Program-made: the position numbers and the translations under genes
Notes under the pieces: model-generated
What the model saw: the letters and a program-made list of their open reading frames with translations, nothing else
Told to the model about the DNA's origin: nothing
Databases searched by the model: none
IMG/VR virus record: IMGVR_UViG_3300044712_000538
Coordinates: 1-64,000 of that record
Strand: one strand, 5' to 3'
Origin: a virus
DNA length: 64,000 nt
Shown: positions 7,732 to 14,780 of the stretch, one piece after another
How positions within the stretch are numbered: position 1 is the stretch's first letter
Layout: every line of letters begins with the position of its first letter

Positions 7732-8228
7732 CAGTATTCACAACGACCAAAGGTCGTCGCCGTGCCCGGCCATGGTGGCTGATCCGACCTGTACTGCTGC
7801 CGCTGAGATATACATCAGTCGTTACGTTCACTCAGAATTGTAAATATTCGCTACCGGGCGAAGACTGGATGGACGCAAACAAGCTTTTGGGTGTCCGGCT
7901 GCTTACTTGGAAGAAAAACAGTTTCCGAATTGGATGGCGCTGGAATCCGTATGACGAATGCATTGAACTATGCGCTTACCGATATACCGATGGGGAGCGG
8001 TTTATCTACTGGTTCCCGGTAAAGTTCAATCGCTACGAAAACATTGTCATAACGCTTGCCTTTTCGGAGCCAGGGGAGGTCGATGTTTTTATCGCCAACA
8101 AGATCGCCACCCGGTTTAAATTCAACTGGACCAAAAGATCCAGACTTGGATTGAAGCATAATGTTTTCTTTGGCGGCAATAATCCCGCCCCTCAGGACGT
8201 TTCTATTTACATCACCACTTTAAATTAA
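7728..8228 (+). CDS. Beta-sandwich-like protein of unknown function
   Basis: A 166-residue protein with a basic N-terminus (TTKGRRRARPWW), then a beta-rich domain with many Trp/Tyr residues (LLTWKKNSFRIGWRWNPYDE; CAYRYTDGERFIYWFPVKF) and a conserved-looking end FFGGNNPAPQDVSIYI. Similar sequences occur as orphan proteins on Bacteroidota mobile elements; a lectin-like sandwich is my guess. There is no signal peptide. It starts in an ATGA overlap with the membrane protein. Confidence 0.6.
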   Translation: MTVFTTTKGRRRARPWWLIRPVLLPLRYTSVVTFTQNCKYSLPGEDWMDANKLLGVRLLTWKKNSFRIGWRWNPYDECIELCAYRYTDGERFIYWFPVKFNRYENIVITLAFSEPGEVDVFIANKIATRFKFNWTKRSRLGLKHNVFFGGNNPAPQDVSIYITTLN

Positions 8229-8235
8229 CACACAC

Positions 8236-8520
8236 ATGCAAGATCAAAACACGCCAACCGTAGAGCAACCGGAAACGTATGGAGAGCGCATTATCCGGTC
8301 GAAATTCAACCCCTCCGGCAGCGAGGATGTTCGGTTCATAAAAGAGTCAACGGCAGCCCTGATTGACAAAAATCGGGCTTCCCTGAAAGCGTATCTCGAA
8401 AAGAACACATCCCCGGAACTGGACGAGCAAAGGAAGGATGCGGCCAGGTGGTCCGCGCTGGCCACTACCTATTACGAAATGGCGGCAATGTTTGCCGTAA
8501 AAGTTGCTACTGCTCCTTAA
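8236..8520 (+). CDS. Acb2/Tad1-like hairpin-domain protein (candidate anti-CBASS)
   Basis: A 94-residue protein matching the small helical-hairpin family known as the Acb2/Tad1 hairpin domain (DUF7681). The two diagnostic blocks are present: a first helix region FNPSGSEDVRFIKESTAALI and a second helix ending AARWSALATTYYEMAAMFAV then KVATAP. Acb2 proteins form hexamers that bind cyclic nucleotides and stop them activating CBASS effectors. The family match is by recognition, not search, and not every member is proven to bind nucleotides. It is the last gene of the replication block, after a 7-base gap with an ACACACAC leader, and is closed by a strong terminator, which fits early expression. 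Confidence 0.75.
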   Translation: MQDQNTPTVEQPETYGERIIRSKFNPSGSEDVRFIKESTAALIDKNRASLKAYLEKNTSPELDEQRKDAARWSALATTYYEMAAMFAVKVATAP

Positions 8521-8570
8521 AGTCAGTATCTTCACATTTCGGAATCCATAAGCAGCATTTGCGGAAATTC

Positions 8571-8600
8571 AAAAACCCCTGATTTCTATCAGGGGTTTTT
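8571..8600. terminator. Strong bidirectional terminator
   Basis: A 13-bp perfect stem (AAAAACCCCTGAT and its complement) closes a 4-base loop (TTCT), giving a T-run on either strand. It separates the rightward replication block from the leftward block that converges on it. Confidence 0.9.
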
Positions 8601-8644
8601 CTTATATTTGGTTTCGCTTATCCATCGAGATTTTCTTCTCAACC

Positions 8645-8677
8645 GTCCTGGATTTTTATCCGGGACTTTTTTTCGCC
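8645..8677 (+). terminator. Second plus-strand terminator
   Basis: A stem GTCCTGGAT/ATCCGGGAC (one T-G pair) with a TTTT loop is followed by seven Ts. It lies in tandem after the terminator at 8571-8600 and its loop spans the stop codon of the converging HNH gene, so it protects the minus block from read-through. Confidence 0.7.
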
Positions 8678-9051
8678 CATTTCTCTTCCATCCTTCTGTA
8701 TTTTTCTTTTGAATCGTAGCGCAAATGACAAGCTTGGCATAGTGCCTTGAGCCTATCCAATGAAACATAATGGTTTGTTTCATCGTGATCAAGGTGAGCA
8801 ACAGTCAGCACGACTTTTATCTTTCTAACAGGCCTATTCCTACATTCTCTATTTGCATCTTTCTCGTTGCTGAACCATATCGATCTTAGCTTGTATCGGC
8901 CATCTGTATCCCTGATCGGGAAACGAACTGACCATACGGTTGCGTAATTTTCAAGACCGCACATTTCGCATTTCCCGTCTGCCCTTTTGATTACGGCTGG
9001 AACAATTTCCTTCTTCCAGTTTTCTGGATATTTTTTGTAGTCTATCGGCAT
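8656..9051 (-). CDS. HNH endonuclease
   Basis: A 131-residue nuclease with the zinc and active-site pattern of HNH enzymes: CEMC at 28-31, a long basic insert, then LTVAHLDHDETN with the catalytic His, and LKALCQACHLRYD with the second Cys pair and final His. It is the last gene of the leftmost minus operon, 6 bases after the Dam-like methyltransferase gene. The pair could be a modification/cleavage couple or a homing-type nuclease. Confidence 0.85.
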   Translation of the reverse strand: MPIDYKKYPENWKKEIVPAVIKRADGKCEMCGLENYATVWSVRFPIRDTDGRYKLRSIWFSNEKDANRECRNRPVRKIKVVLTVAHLDHDETNHYVSLDRLKALCQACHLRYDSKEKYRRMEEKWAKKSPG

Positions 9052-9057
9052 AATCTA

Positions 9058-9540
9058 TTACGGTAAGTGAATGAACTTTCCGGATATTCCGGATAGTATA
9101 AGCGATCTGGCATTATCTCGACCATATGCAATAAGGCATGACGGAGATCCTGCATTCCATGGCTTCCGGTCCCCGTCAAGGTGGTGGAACTTGATCCGGT
9201 TCCGGATGAACAGTATGCCATGGGCCTTGTACCAAACGTGATCGAAGAACATTTGTGTTTCCGTCCGGGCGAAGATCAGGACAATAGCATTACCATGCTC
9301 GGCGCATTTCTGGAGCCACTGGCCGGTCTTCTTTCCATATGGGGGATTGCAGAATACCCGTCCGGACCATGACTGGATCAGGCCATCATCCAGAACGGTA
9401 TAGTGCTTGTCGGCCGTATCCCATGGCCGGTTGATCGGGCTGCAGGGGTCCAAGTCGAAACGCCCCAAGGCTTTTATGATGCCTGGGGGCGTTAACCATT
9501 CCTCTTTCCCACCTTTCTTCCTGTCGAATGATGTATCCAT
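9058..9540 (-). CDS. Phage DNA N6-adenine methyltransferase (Dam-like)
   Basis: A 160-residue enzyme of the phage Dam family (PF05869 type). It opens with EEWLTPPGIIKALGRFDLDP, the usual family signature, and carries the catalytic NPPY at 65-68. It transfers methyl from AdoMet to adenine N6, most likely to protect phage DNA from host restriction. Target sequence is unknown. It overlaps the gene before it by one base and precedes the HNH gene. Confidence 0.85.
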   Translation of the reverse strand: MDTSFDRKKGGKEEWLTPPGIIKALGRFDLDPCSPINRPWDTADKHYTVLDDGLIQSWSGRVFCNPPYGKKTGQWLQKCAEHGNAIVLIFARTETQMFFDHVWYKAHGILFIRNRIKFHHLDGDRKPWNAGSPSCLIAYGRDNARSLILSGISGKFIHLP

Positions 9541-9920
9541 TAGCCTATGCTTTTCCAGTTCCTAAGGATCTTTTCAATAAACTCTTCGTCTGGCCCGTCT
9601 TCGCAAGCGGGTATGTGGCCGAAGAACATTTTTTGGTAGTTGACATGATCATTGCCCCTTGCCACCATCATGGAAGAAGCTATTGTCCATACCCTCATTG
9701 TGTACGAGGTAATTAACAACTGGTACTGGTTGCTCATTTCAATCCTATATGCGATGGTGGTAAGGGGCTGAGGGGAAATGTAAAATCCATGGTAATGATC
9801 GTCAAAATTACTAATGTACTCAACAAGTACATTTCCAGGAAAAGCCCTTTTGATTAATGCAAGGTGCTGCTCTGCTGCCAATTTGAGTTCTTCGTAAGGC
9901 TGGTCTGATCTTCTTTTCAT
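9540..9920 (-). CDS. Hypothetical protein, 126 aa
   Basis: A soluble protein with a helical start (YEELKLAAEQHLALIKRAF), a beta-rich middle and an acidic C-terminal helix (EDGPDEEFIEKILRNW). No family is recognised. It is tightly joined to the methyltransferase gene, its stop overlapping that gene's start by one base. Confidence 0.65.
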   Translation of the reverse strand: MKRRSDQPYEELKLAAEQHLALIKRAFPGNVLVEYISNFDDHYHGFYISPQPLTTIAYRIEMSNQYQLLITSYTMRVWTIASSMMVARGNDHVNYQKMFFGHIPACEDGPDEEFIEKILRNWKSIG

Positions 9921-9931
9921 GATGTGTGGTT

Positions 9932-10294
9932 TTATTTATTTAAAGCTTGTTCTGCAAATCGTACCGCTTCAAACCATTGTGCTGGTGTTGGCATTCCGGA
10001 TCGTAGCCCTTCCTGCTCGGATAAATGAAGATGGACGAGCCTCATAAGTGCTTTCCGGATTTCGGATTCTCTTGGATCTTTTTGTATTTTGAACTTGGCT
10101 TCATGGCTGAAAACAACCGTGATCCGTCCGCTGGCAGTTTCAGCGTATAGCTTCCCAACTTCATCCCTCCACCACTCCAGAATATCATTGTCTACGTCCT
10201 CCAGCGTAAACGGACATTGTAGTGCATACTCCACCCCATAGATTCCAACGCTCGGATCTCCTTGGTCGGTGACATAACAAATTAAGTTGCCCAT
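9932..10294 (-). CDS. Hypothetical protein, 120 aa
   Basis: An acidic soluble protein with no recognised family. It has a beta-rich N-terminal half (LICYVTDQGDPSVGIYGVEY) and a helical C-terminal half ending AQWFEAVRFAEQALNK. It is an operon member with an 11-base gap to the next gene; a 37-codon reading frame overlaps its start. Confidence 0.65.
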   Translation of the reverse strand: MGNLICYVTDQGDPSVGIYGVEYALQCPFTLEDVDNDILEWWRDEVGKLYAETASGRITVVFSHEAKFKIQKDPRESEIRKALMRLVHLHLSEQEGLRSGMPTPAQWFEAVRFAEQALNK

Positions 10295-10395
10295 ACATCA
10301 TATTTTAAAAGTCTTGAAATCATGAACATTGTCTTACAGTAGATCGGAGATCGATATATACTCATTTGAATCCGAACATCGTCGTACCTACTCAT
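10282..10395 (-). CDS. Possible 37-aa small protein
   Basis: An ATG at 10395 lies inside the end of the gene before it (ATGAGTAG, where TAG is that gene's stop) and the frame ends 13 bases inside the next gene. The product (MSRYDDVRIQMSIYRSPIYC and 17 more residues) is basic with a short hydrophobic helix. Tight coupling on both sides is the main support; it could equally be a spacer with chance coding. Confidence 0.35.
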   Translation of the reverse strand: MSRYDDVRIQMSIYRSPIYCKTMFMISRLLKYDVWAT

Positions 10396-10591
10396 CCTGT
10401 GCTTCATTCCTGAGGTGTTGGGTGTTAAGAATTTTGACGCTATAAGTGGCCATGGAAAGAAAATCAAGCCCTTCCTGCCTTCTTACCTTGGCCTTGATAG
10501 TTTCCATATCGTCGTTCTCATCGCAGCGGATTTTTGTTGTGCCGGAATATGATCCGTAAACAACACTTACTGTGTGAATTACCTGTGCCAT
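10388..10591 (-). CDS. Small hypothetical protein, 67 aa
   Basis: A compact acidic protein starting with two beta strands (VIHTVSVVYGSYSGTTKIRC) and a helix (DDMETIKAKVRRQEGLDFL), a layout like a beta-grasp fold. No family is recognised. It has an A/C-rich leader (ACCAATTATGGC) and sits 21 bases after the clamp-motif protein gene. Confidence 0.6.
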   Translation of the reverse strand: MAQVIHTVSVVYGSYSGTTKIRCDENDDMETIKAKVRRQEGLDFLSMATYSVKILNTQHLRNEAQDE

Positions 10592-10612
10592 AATTGGTTA
10601 TTGTTTAGTGGT

Positions 10613-11317
10613 TTAGAAAAGACATAATTGGCCAGTCTTGGTGGCTATAACCGTTTCTGGCTCCGGTTCCTGCTTTACTGGATCTTTCCATCTTTTAACT
10701 GGAGGGAGGCCGTTGGCCATCCTTGTTGCATCGTATGCATCTATAACGGACTTCTCCAGAATATCATAGTTGATTTTCATCCATCGCTCAATCCTATCCA
10801 GCGCCCATATCATTGCATCCTGCCTTGATTCGTAAAGGTGGTCATAGTGCATGAAGGCTCCAGAATATGATCCGGTATCCTTTGCTTCAAGCTTATACCC
10901 GTATAACCATTGCCCGTTTGGGCATTCGTAAAGCCTTATTGTTATCTCGGATTTTTTGGTCTTGGCAATGGTAACCGGGACCTCCTCAGGATAGGGGCAT
11001 TCTATCCAGCGGCCGCCGGCACTACACCTGAATGTCGTGTACCCGGCAATTTTGGCCGTATATATGGCCCTGATGCCCCATTTGATGATCCGCTTATCGT
11101 CGCATCCATCGTTCTCGTAATGAAGCCGGATGGCCTTGGCAACGTCTTTTATGGTTACTTCCTGCCATCCATGGTCGGTATCCAGTACGGCACCAAGGGG
11201 AGAAAGATAAGCCAGGATCGGGATGCGGACGTTATCGGGCAGGGAGTCAATTTCTTTTCGCTCAGGGCTCCACCTATTGGATGGGGGAGCGGCTGTGTCT
11301 TTGTTCTTTTTGGCCAT
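10613..11317 (-). CDS. Hypothetical protein ending in a clamp-binding-like motif
   Basis: A 234-residue soluble protein. The middle has a Trp/Tyr-rich domain (ECPNGQWLYGYKLEAKDTGS; ALDRIERWMKINYDILEKS) that I have no name for. It ends exactly in GQLCLF, which matches the beta-clamp ligand consensus QL(S/D)LF, so it may be brought to replicating DNA by the host clamp. ATG at 11317 follows the usual ACCACGACC leader; a start at 11368 would overlap the upstream membrane gene more and lacks that context. Confidence 0.65.
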   Translation of the reverse strand: MAKKNKDTAAPPSNRWSPERKEIDSLPDNVRIPILAYLSPLGAVLDTDHGWQEVTIKDVAKAIRLHYENDGCDDKRIIKWGIRAIYTAKIAGYTTFRCSAGGRWIECPYPEEVPVTIAKTKKSEITIRLYECPNGQWLYGYKLEAKDTGSYSGAFMHYDHLYESRQDAMIWALDRIERWMKINYDILEKSVIDAYDATRMANGLPPVKRWKDPVKQEPEPETVIATKTGQLCLF

Positions 11318-11426
11318 GGTCGTGGTTTTTTTGTTTGCGTTCTCTACGGGTATTATTGATCGTGTCAATTACCCATGCTGCAGCGAATAGGGCAATGATT
11401 GCCCAAAAGATGATCTTTCCTATCAT
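11274..11426 (-). CDS. Small single-TM protein, 50 aa
   Basis: A short protein with one transmembrane segment near its N-terminus (IGKIIFWAIIALFAAAWVI) and a Lys/His-rich cytoplasmic tail. The ATG at 11426 follows an AAAACCACA leader; longer starts read into the lipoprotein gene. It overlaps the next gene by 44 bases. No family is recognised. Confidence 0.5.
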   Translation of the reverse strand: MIGKIIFWAIIALFAAAWVIDTINNTRRERKQKNHDHGQKEQRHSRSPIQ

Positions 11427-11445
11427 TGTGGTTTTCTTTGGGTGG

Positions 11446-11640
11446 TCAATAGCAATTATAGCCGTCATCCCGCCATGGTCGCTGGCCGTCGATGACGCAA
11501 GTATCATAGGCGTATGTCATTGGAACTCGGTAGTTCACATAACACTTGTAGCACTTCACATTGGCTTGCTCCTCAGCCTTCTCGCAGGAGATAAAGAAAA
11601 GGAGCATGAACAGGGCGGCTAAGGCAATTTTAATTTTCAT
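11446..11640 (-). CDS. Small lipoprotein, 64 aa
   Basis: A lipoprotein with a signal peptide and lipobox: MKIKIALAALFMLLFFISCE, with Cys-19 the lipidation site. The mature part has two close cysteines (VKCYKCYVNYRV) and two more near the end. It would sit in the outer or inner membrane of the host. The ATG at 11640 is chosen because it starts the signal peptide directly; it forms an ATGA overlap with the small gene upstream. A role in surface exclusion is possible, inferred only from location and operon. Confidence 0.65.
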   Translation of the reverse strand: MKIKIALAALFMLLFFISCEKAEEQANVKCYKCYVNYRVPMTYAYDTCVIDGQRPWRDDGYNCY

Positions 11641-11732
11641 TTTCGTTGTTCCCATTTTTGATAAATGCATCGAATTATCCACCAGAATACGGTAGTTATC
11701 AAGCACCAAAAAACTACATCACCTAATGCCAT
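11637..11732 (-). CDS. Very small membrane protein, 31 aa
   Basis: The ATG at 11732 starts one base after the stop of the DUF4082 gene and the frame ends in an ATGA overlap with the lipoprotein gene. The product (MALGDVVFWCLITTVFWWII, then RCIYQKWEQRK) is one hydrophobic helix with a basic tail, as for a single-pass membrane peptide. The seamless junctions and sensible topology support a real gene. Confidence 0.55.
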   Translation of the reverse strand: MALGDVVFWCLITTVFWWIIRCIYQKWEQRK

Positions 11733-11733
11733 C

Positions 11734-12579
11734 CTAAAAATTCCATATCGTCCAAACGCCATTTATTTGCCTTTCCCTTATCCATGCTCCGGTTTTATAG
11801 AGGGTGAATCTTACGGCAGTTTTAACCCCGGAAACGGTATAATATCGGGTGAATCTATACATCCTTATGCTGGTGTCTTCCTTGAATCGAATATGCGGCC
11901 TTTCTGCCCCCGTCAACGCCTTATGGGCATCCAGCGTATCGCTTACCCTTGCCACCCCAACGGTGTCCGTCATGTGGATCGACATTGAAAATTCAATGAT
12001 CTTGGAGTAGTCGATGGAGCATGTATCTCGGTCGATGTAGACGGTATCCTTCACCGGTCTTGTACTGTCTGGCGGTGGCAGTTCGCCTATTACCGGCTCG
12101 ATAAAATACTGGCTATTGCCGAATTGGGAGGCAGGGAAGGTAACCGTGGGAGAATAGGTGTATGTCCCTCCGATCCCAGTATATTTCGGAAGCTTCATCG
12201 GGAATACGGCCGGGCTGGAAAAGTAGTTCCCGAACGGGCTGAGGTAGCTGATAATGTATTCCTGCCCGGCCGCCACCGGGATGGGAGAAGCGAATAGCAC
12301 TTCCTTCCATCCGGTTGTTTCGTCCATGCTGGTTGCCGAGGCCAGCAAATAACCGTTCCTCCACAATCCGATCGATACATCGCCCCGAAATCCCCGGTAG
12401 TACCTGGCTCCGGTAACCATTGCATTCTGTTTCGGGACAAAGCGCAGCCCCAAGTTGATTGCCATGCCATCGCTGGTAAGCATCCCGCTATCCGGGGTCA
12501 TGAGACCCTGAGCGGTCAATCGGTAGGCCAACAGGGACATGGCCACAAAAAACAAAAGGGCGATGATGATCTTTTTCAT
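11734..12579 (-). CDS. Exported DUF4082-domain protein
   Basis: A 281-residue secreted protein. The signal peptide is MKKIIIALLFFVAMSLLAYR. Residues about 40-150 match DUF4082, a beta-sandwich found in Bacteroidota surface and carbohydrate-related proteins (LGLRFVPKQNAMVTGARYYR; WKEVLFASPIPVAAGQEYII; YLSPFGNYFSS). The C-terminal 130 residues are beta-rich and unassigned. The protein would act in the periplasm or on the cell surface of the infected host. It is followed at once by two small envelope genes, which suggests a shared envelope function such as blocking superinfection. Confidence 0.75.
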   Translation of the reverse strand: MKKIIIALLFFVAMSLLAYRLTAQGLMTPDSGMLTSDGMAINLGLRFVPKQNAMVTGARYYRGFRGDVSIGLWRNGYLLASATSMDETTGWKEVLFASPIPVAAGQEYIISYLSPFGNYFSSPAVFPMKLPKYTGIGGTYTYSPTVTFPASQFGNSQYFIEPVIGELPPPDSTRPVKDTVYIDRDTCSIDYSKIIEFSMSIHMTDTVGVARVSDTLDAHKALTGAERPHIRFKEDTSIRMYRFTRYYTVSGVKTAVRFTLYKTGAWIRERQINGVWTIWNF

Positions 12580-12580
12580 T

Positions 12581-12973
12581 CTATTTGGATTTTCTTGTTC
12601 GGCTTACTTCCGGAACCCTCCAAAGGGCCAGTTTTTCGGAATCGACATGCGGATTAAAAAGGACATTGCCATCCAGCTTGAATCCTTCCATCATTTCATG
12701 CTCTATGGCAGCCCTGTAAGCGGCATATGCCGTTTTAATGATCTCGTCCGTGGTCATGTATTCGCTGAGATACCACTTTCGGCCGTGCCATGTTTCAGTC
12801 GTGCCAGTTTTGGTGCATCTGGCTGAATACTTGACCTGAATATACAACCTTCCTCCCTTTTCCGGGTGGATGTAAATCTGGTCCTCAATAACGTGCAGGG
12901 AGAATTGCTTTTCGAGGCATTCTGCTTTGATCCGGGAGAGGATGCGGGTAACCTTGGGCATCATTTTGTTCAT
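12581..12973 (-). CDS. Conserved-looking hypothetical protein, 130 aa
   Basis: A basic soluble protein with a distinctive core (GGRLYIQVKYSARCTKTGTT, then WHGRKWYLSEYMTTDEIIKT and HEMMEGFKLDGNVLFNPHVD). I believe related sequences exist on Bacteroidota mobile elements, but no function is known to me. It lies between the MutS-domain-I-like gene and the DUF4082 gene, with an ACCACACAACC leader. Confidence 0.65.
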   Translation of the reverse strand: MNKMMPKVTRILSRIKAECLEKQFSLHVIEDQIYIHPEKGGRLYIQVKYSARCTKTGTTETWHGRKWYLSEYMTTDEIIKTAYAAYRAAIEHEMMEGFKLDGNVLFNPHVDSEKLALWRVPEVSRTRKSK

Positions 12974-12984
12974 GGTTGTGTGGT

Positions 12985-13440
12985 TTAGTTCATATTGAAA
13001 TTGTAGGTGCCTATGCTGGTCTTGGTCTGGCGCATGGAATAGTATCCCATGTCATAGGCCAAGGCTCCGCTGGCGAATAGCTTGTAGTCGCCGGAAACGA
13101 GGTCGATCTTGTCAATTACCATGGGGACATACCCTGCAGCCTCAAATGTCTTCGTTACGTCTTTTAGGGCGGTCACCGGGATGACGCAATGAGGGTTCTT
13201 GTTAACCTGAAATCCGATCTCCCCCCTGGAATTGATCATTGCCTGTTTGGCATCCTCCCCGAAGCAATATATAAAAGTGGTGCCGGGATAGACAACAAAC
13301 ATGATGATCTTGCGGTCCTGCAGGATTGGATAAATCTTCTTTACCTCTGTGCTGGCATGCTTGTAGACTTGGTAAAGCTTGTCGATGATGGACCAGTCGC
13401 GGTTGCTCAGGTGGTCCATAATTGGTCCGAAATTGTTCAT
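12985..13440 (-). CDS. MutS domain-I-like protein
   Basis: A 151-residue protein. The region about 40-115 resembles the mismatch-recognition domain I of MutS: a hydrophobic strand (IIMFVVYPGTTFIYCFGEDA) followed by VIPVTALKDVTKTFEAAGYV and a closing strand VPMVID, in the order and spacing of MutS. The mismatch-contacting FYE of true MutS is not conserved, so it may bind DNA without reading mismatches. It is the first gene of its operon, about 90 bases after the promoter and with a hairpin in the leader. Stand-alone copies could interfere with host repair. The fold call is tentative. Confidence 0.45.
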   Translation of the reverse strand: MNNFGPIMDHLSNRDWSIIDKLYQVYKHASTEVKKIYPILQDRKIIMFVVYPGTTFIYCFGEDAKQAMINSRGEIGFQVNKNPHCVIPVTALKDVTKTFEAAGYVPMVIDKIDLVSGDYKLFASGALAYDMGYYSMRQTKTSIGTYNFNMN

Positions 13441-13460
13441 GTTATTGGGTTTGGTTTTGT

Positions 13461-13496
13461 GGAATAAAAAGGGCCCCGCTATGGAAATAGAGGGCC
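13461..13496 (-). terminator. Terminator-like hairpin in the operon leader
   Basis: Read on the minus strand, GGCCC-T-CTAT pairs with ATAG-CG-GGGCC around a TTCC loop, followed by CTTTTTATT. It lies between the promoter at 13527-13557 and the first start codon at 13440, so it can act as an attenuator as well as stopping read-through from the operon upstream. Confidence 0.6.
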
Positions 13497-13526
13497 GTCA
13501 ACCATTTCTAACTTGTGAGTCCGAAA

Positions 13527-13557
13527 TAAAGGTACGAGAGTGCTTTGAAATTTCAAA
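13527..13557 (-). promoter_or_regulatory. Promoter of the leftmost minus operon
   Basis: On the minus strand TTTG (13557-13554) is followed after 19 bases by TACCTTTA (13534-13527), near the Bacteroidota consensus. It serves the genes from 13440 down to 8656. No 13-bp activator boxes lie upstream, unlike the other three minus promoters. Confidence 0.65.
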
Positions 13558-13558
13558 G
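13543..13558. promoter_or_regulatory. 16-bp palindromic operator candidate over -33 box
   Basis: CTTTGAAATTTCAAAG is a perfect palindrome whose left half contains the -33 TTTG of the promoter. The 16 bp element and its 8-bp distance to the -7 box are the same as at 23072-23103. Confidence 0.55.
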
Positions 13559-13573
13559 GGCTGGATTGTATTT

Positions 13574-13831
13574 TTAGGCAAGAAGATCTGTTTCTGGATT
13601 TTCTAGCCTTACAATTTCCCCTTTTACTTCGTAATGGACGCAGCCTTCCGGGATGTAGCTTTCCCCGTCTGGATTACAATGAGGTACTTTTTTGATCGTT
13701 TGGATGAGCGCTTCGACTTCCTTTGCAATTTCATCCATCTGGTCCTGATCCAGTATCCCATCGTCCGGGATCTTGTCAATGGAAATGTCAAAGGTGATCC
13801 CTACCCTTGCCCATACTTTAATCTTTGCCAT
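13574..13831 (-). CDS. Small hypothetical protein, 85 aa
   Basis: An acidic protein beginning with strands (KIKVWARVGITFDISIDKIP), then a helix rich in Asp/Glu (DQDQMDEIAKEVEALIQTIK) and a C-terminal strand pair. No family is recognised. It is the last gene of the operon that starts at 15231 and overlaps the zinc-ribbon gene by 14 bases. Confidence 0.6.
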   Translation of the reverse strand: MAKIKVWARVGITFDISIDKIPDDGILDQDQMDEIAKEVEALIQTIKKVPHCNPDGESYIPEGCVHYEVKGEIVRLENPETDLLA

Positions 13832-14009
13832 GTGTGTCGATTTTTCGGTTTTTAAGTTTACGTTCTGTGACTTGCTTCTTGTGGCATTCTATGCATAGGT
13901 GGAAGCGGCGCATCTTGAGTTTGCCGAAACGGGTATCTTTCTCCCAATAGAATCCGTATTTAGCATCCTTGTGCTGTCCGCAATATTTACAGTAATGAAG
14001 GTTTTCCAT
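13818..14009 (-). CDS. Zinc-ribbon protein, 63 aa
   Basis: A small basic protein with two CxxC knuckles (YCKYCGQ near residue 7 and LCIECHKKQ near residue 41), which should bind one zinc ion. ATG at 14009 is preferred over a TTG six bases upstream. It could bind nucleic acid or protein; the partner is unknown. It lies just after the cytosine methyltransferase gene. Confidence 0.65.
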   Translation of the reverse strand: MENLHYCKYCGQHKDAKYGFYWEKDTRFGKLKMRRFHLCIECHKKQVTERKLKNRKIDTHGKD

Positions 14010-14018
14010 GCTCAATGG

Positions 14019-14780
14019 TTAAAATAGTGGCAGTTGAACTGTTTGTTTATGGCTCTGGTAGTCCTTGTTGGCCTCATAGAAGGCTCTGGAGAATCCCTTG
14101 GGGGTATTGGACCGGATTTCCTTGGTGCGGTCGGATTTGCCCCCTAATCGCATATGTGGGCTGCCCCACTCGTTCCCCTTCACCGGCTCAATGGGCATTT
14201 TCTTCATGTTCCGGTTAAAGTTGCCCCACAATCCGGTTTTCTTGGTGTATGCTTCCATCTGCAGGATAAAATCGCTTTCCTCCGGGGTTACTCCCTTCCC
14301 GTTCTTGGTCCGGATCTCGGAAAGCTTTTTCAGGTCTTCGCTGGATGGGGAGTTCCATCCGGCAAATTCCGATGGGTGGAAGTAGTAGGGGTTGTCCAGT
14401 CCTGTGAGGCTGCCGATCCTTCCAACCGGGTTTTCAATGGCCCAAAAGAATGTACCCTCATACTCCGGGTCGGTCGGCTCAAACACGTCCACAATTTTCA
14501 TTACCTGGCTTACCAGTAGGATGGAAGCTGCGGTCTGTCCTGTCTGGTCCTTGATGTTAAACCAGCGGGCGCCGGAACTGGCAAAATCCGTGCATGGGAC
14601 TGCAGCAATAATGCCGTCTACGTTCTCGAAGTTTTCAAGGCAATATTCCACGGAATCAATATTGTGGATGTCCATGAGTTCATCCAGTTTTATGTCCCAT
14701 TTGATCACGTTCCAACCCGCTTGGAAAAACGGGTCGGACCATGTTCCTGAGTAGTCAAAAAGGCTGAGTAATGTTTTCAT
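14019..14780 (-). CDS. DNA cytosine methyltransferase-like protein
   Basis: A 253-residue AdoMet-dependent methyltransferase of the Dcm-like group found in Bacteroidota phages. The AdoMet-binding start is LLSLFDYSGTWSDPFFQAGW, and the catalytic Pro-Cys is VPCTDFAS with Cys-63. Compared with full C5 methylases it is short and the target-recognition region is reduced. The C-terminus is VQLPLF, an exact match to the sliding-clamp ligand pattern QLxLF, suggesting modification of newly replicated DNA. It likely shields phage DNA from restriction. The start overlaps the previous gene by four bases. Confidence 0.75.
   Translation of the reverse strand: MKTLLSLFDYSGTWSDPFFQAGWNVIKWDIKLDELMDIHNIDSVEYCLENFENVDGIIAAVPCTDFASSGARWFNIKDQTGQTAASILLVSQVMKIVDVFEPTDPEYEGTFFWAIENPVGRIGSLTGLDNPYYFHPSEFAGWNSPSSEDLKKLSEIRTKNGKGVTPEESDFILQMEAYTKKTGLWGNFNRNMKKMPIEPVKGNEWGSPHMRLGGKSDRTKEIRSNTPKGFSRAFYEANKDYQSHKQTVQLPLF

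Noticed and set aside
10396-10467. Upstream extension of the 37-codon frame to 61 codons
   Set aside because: It lies wholly inside the neighbouring gene and lacks the coupling seen at 10395.
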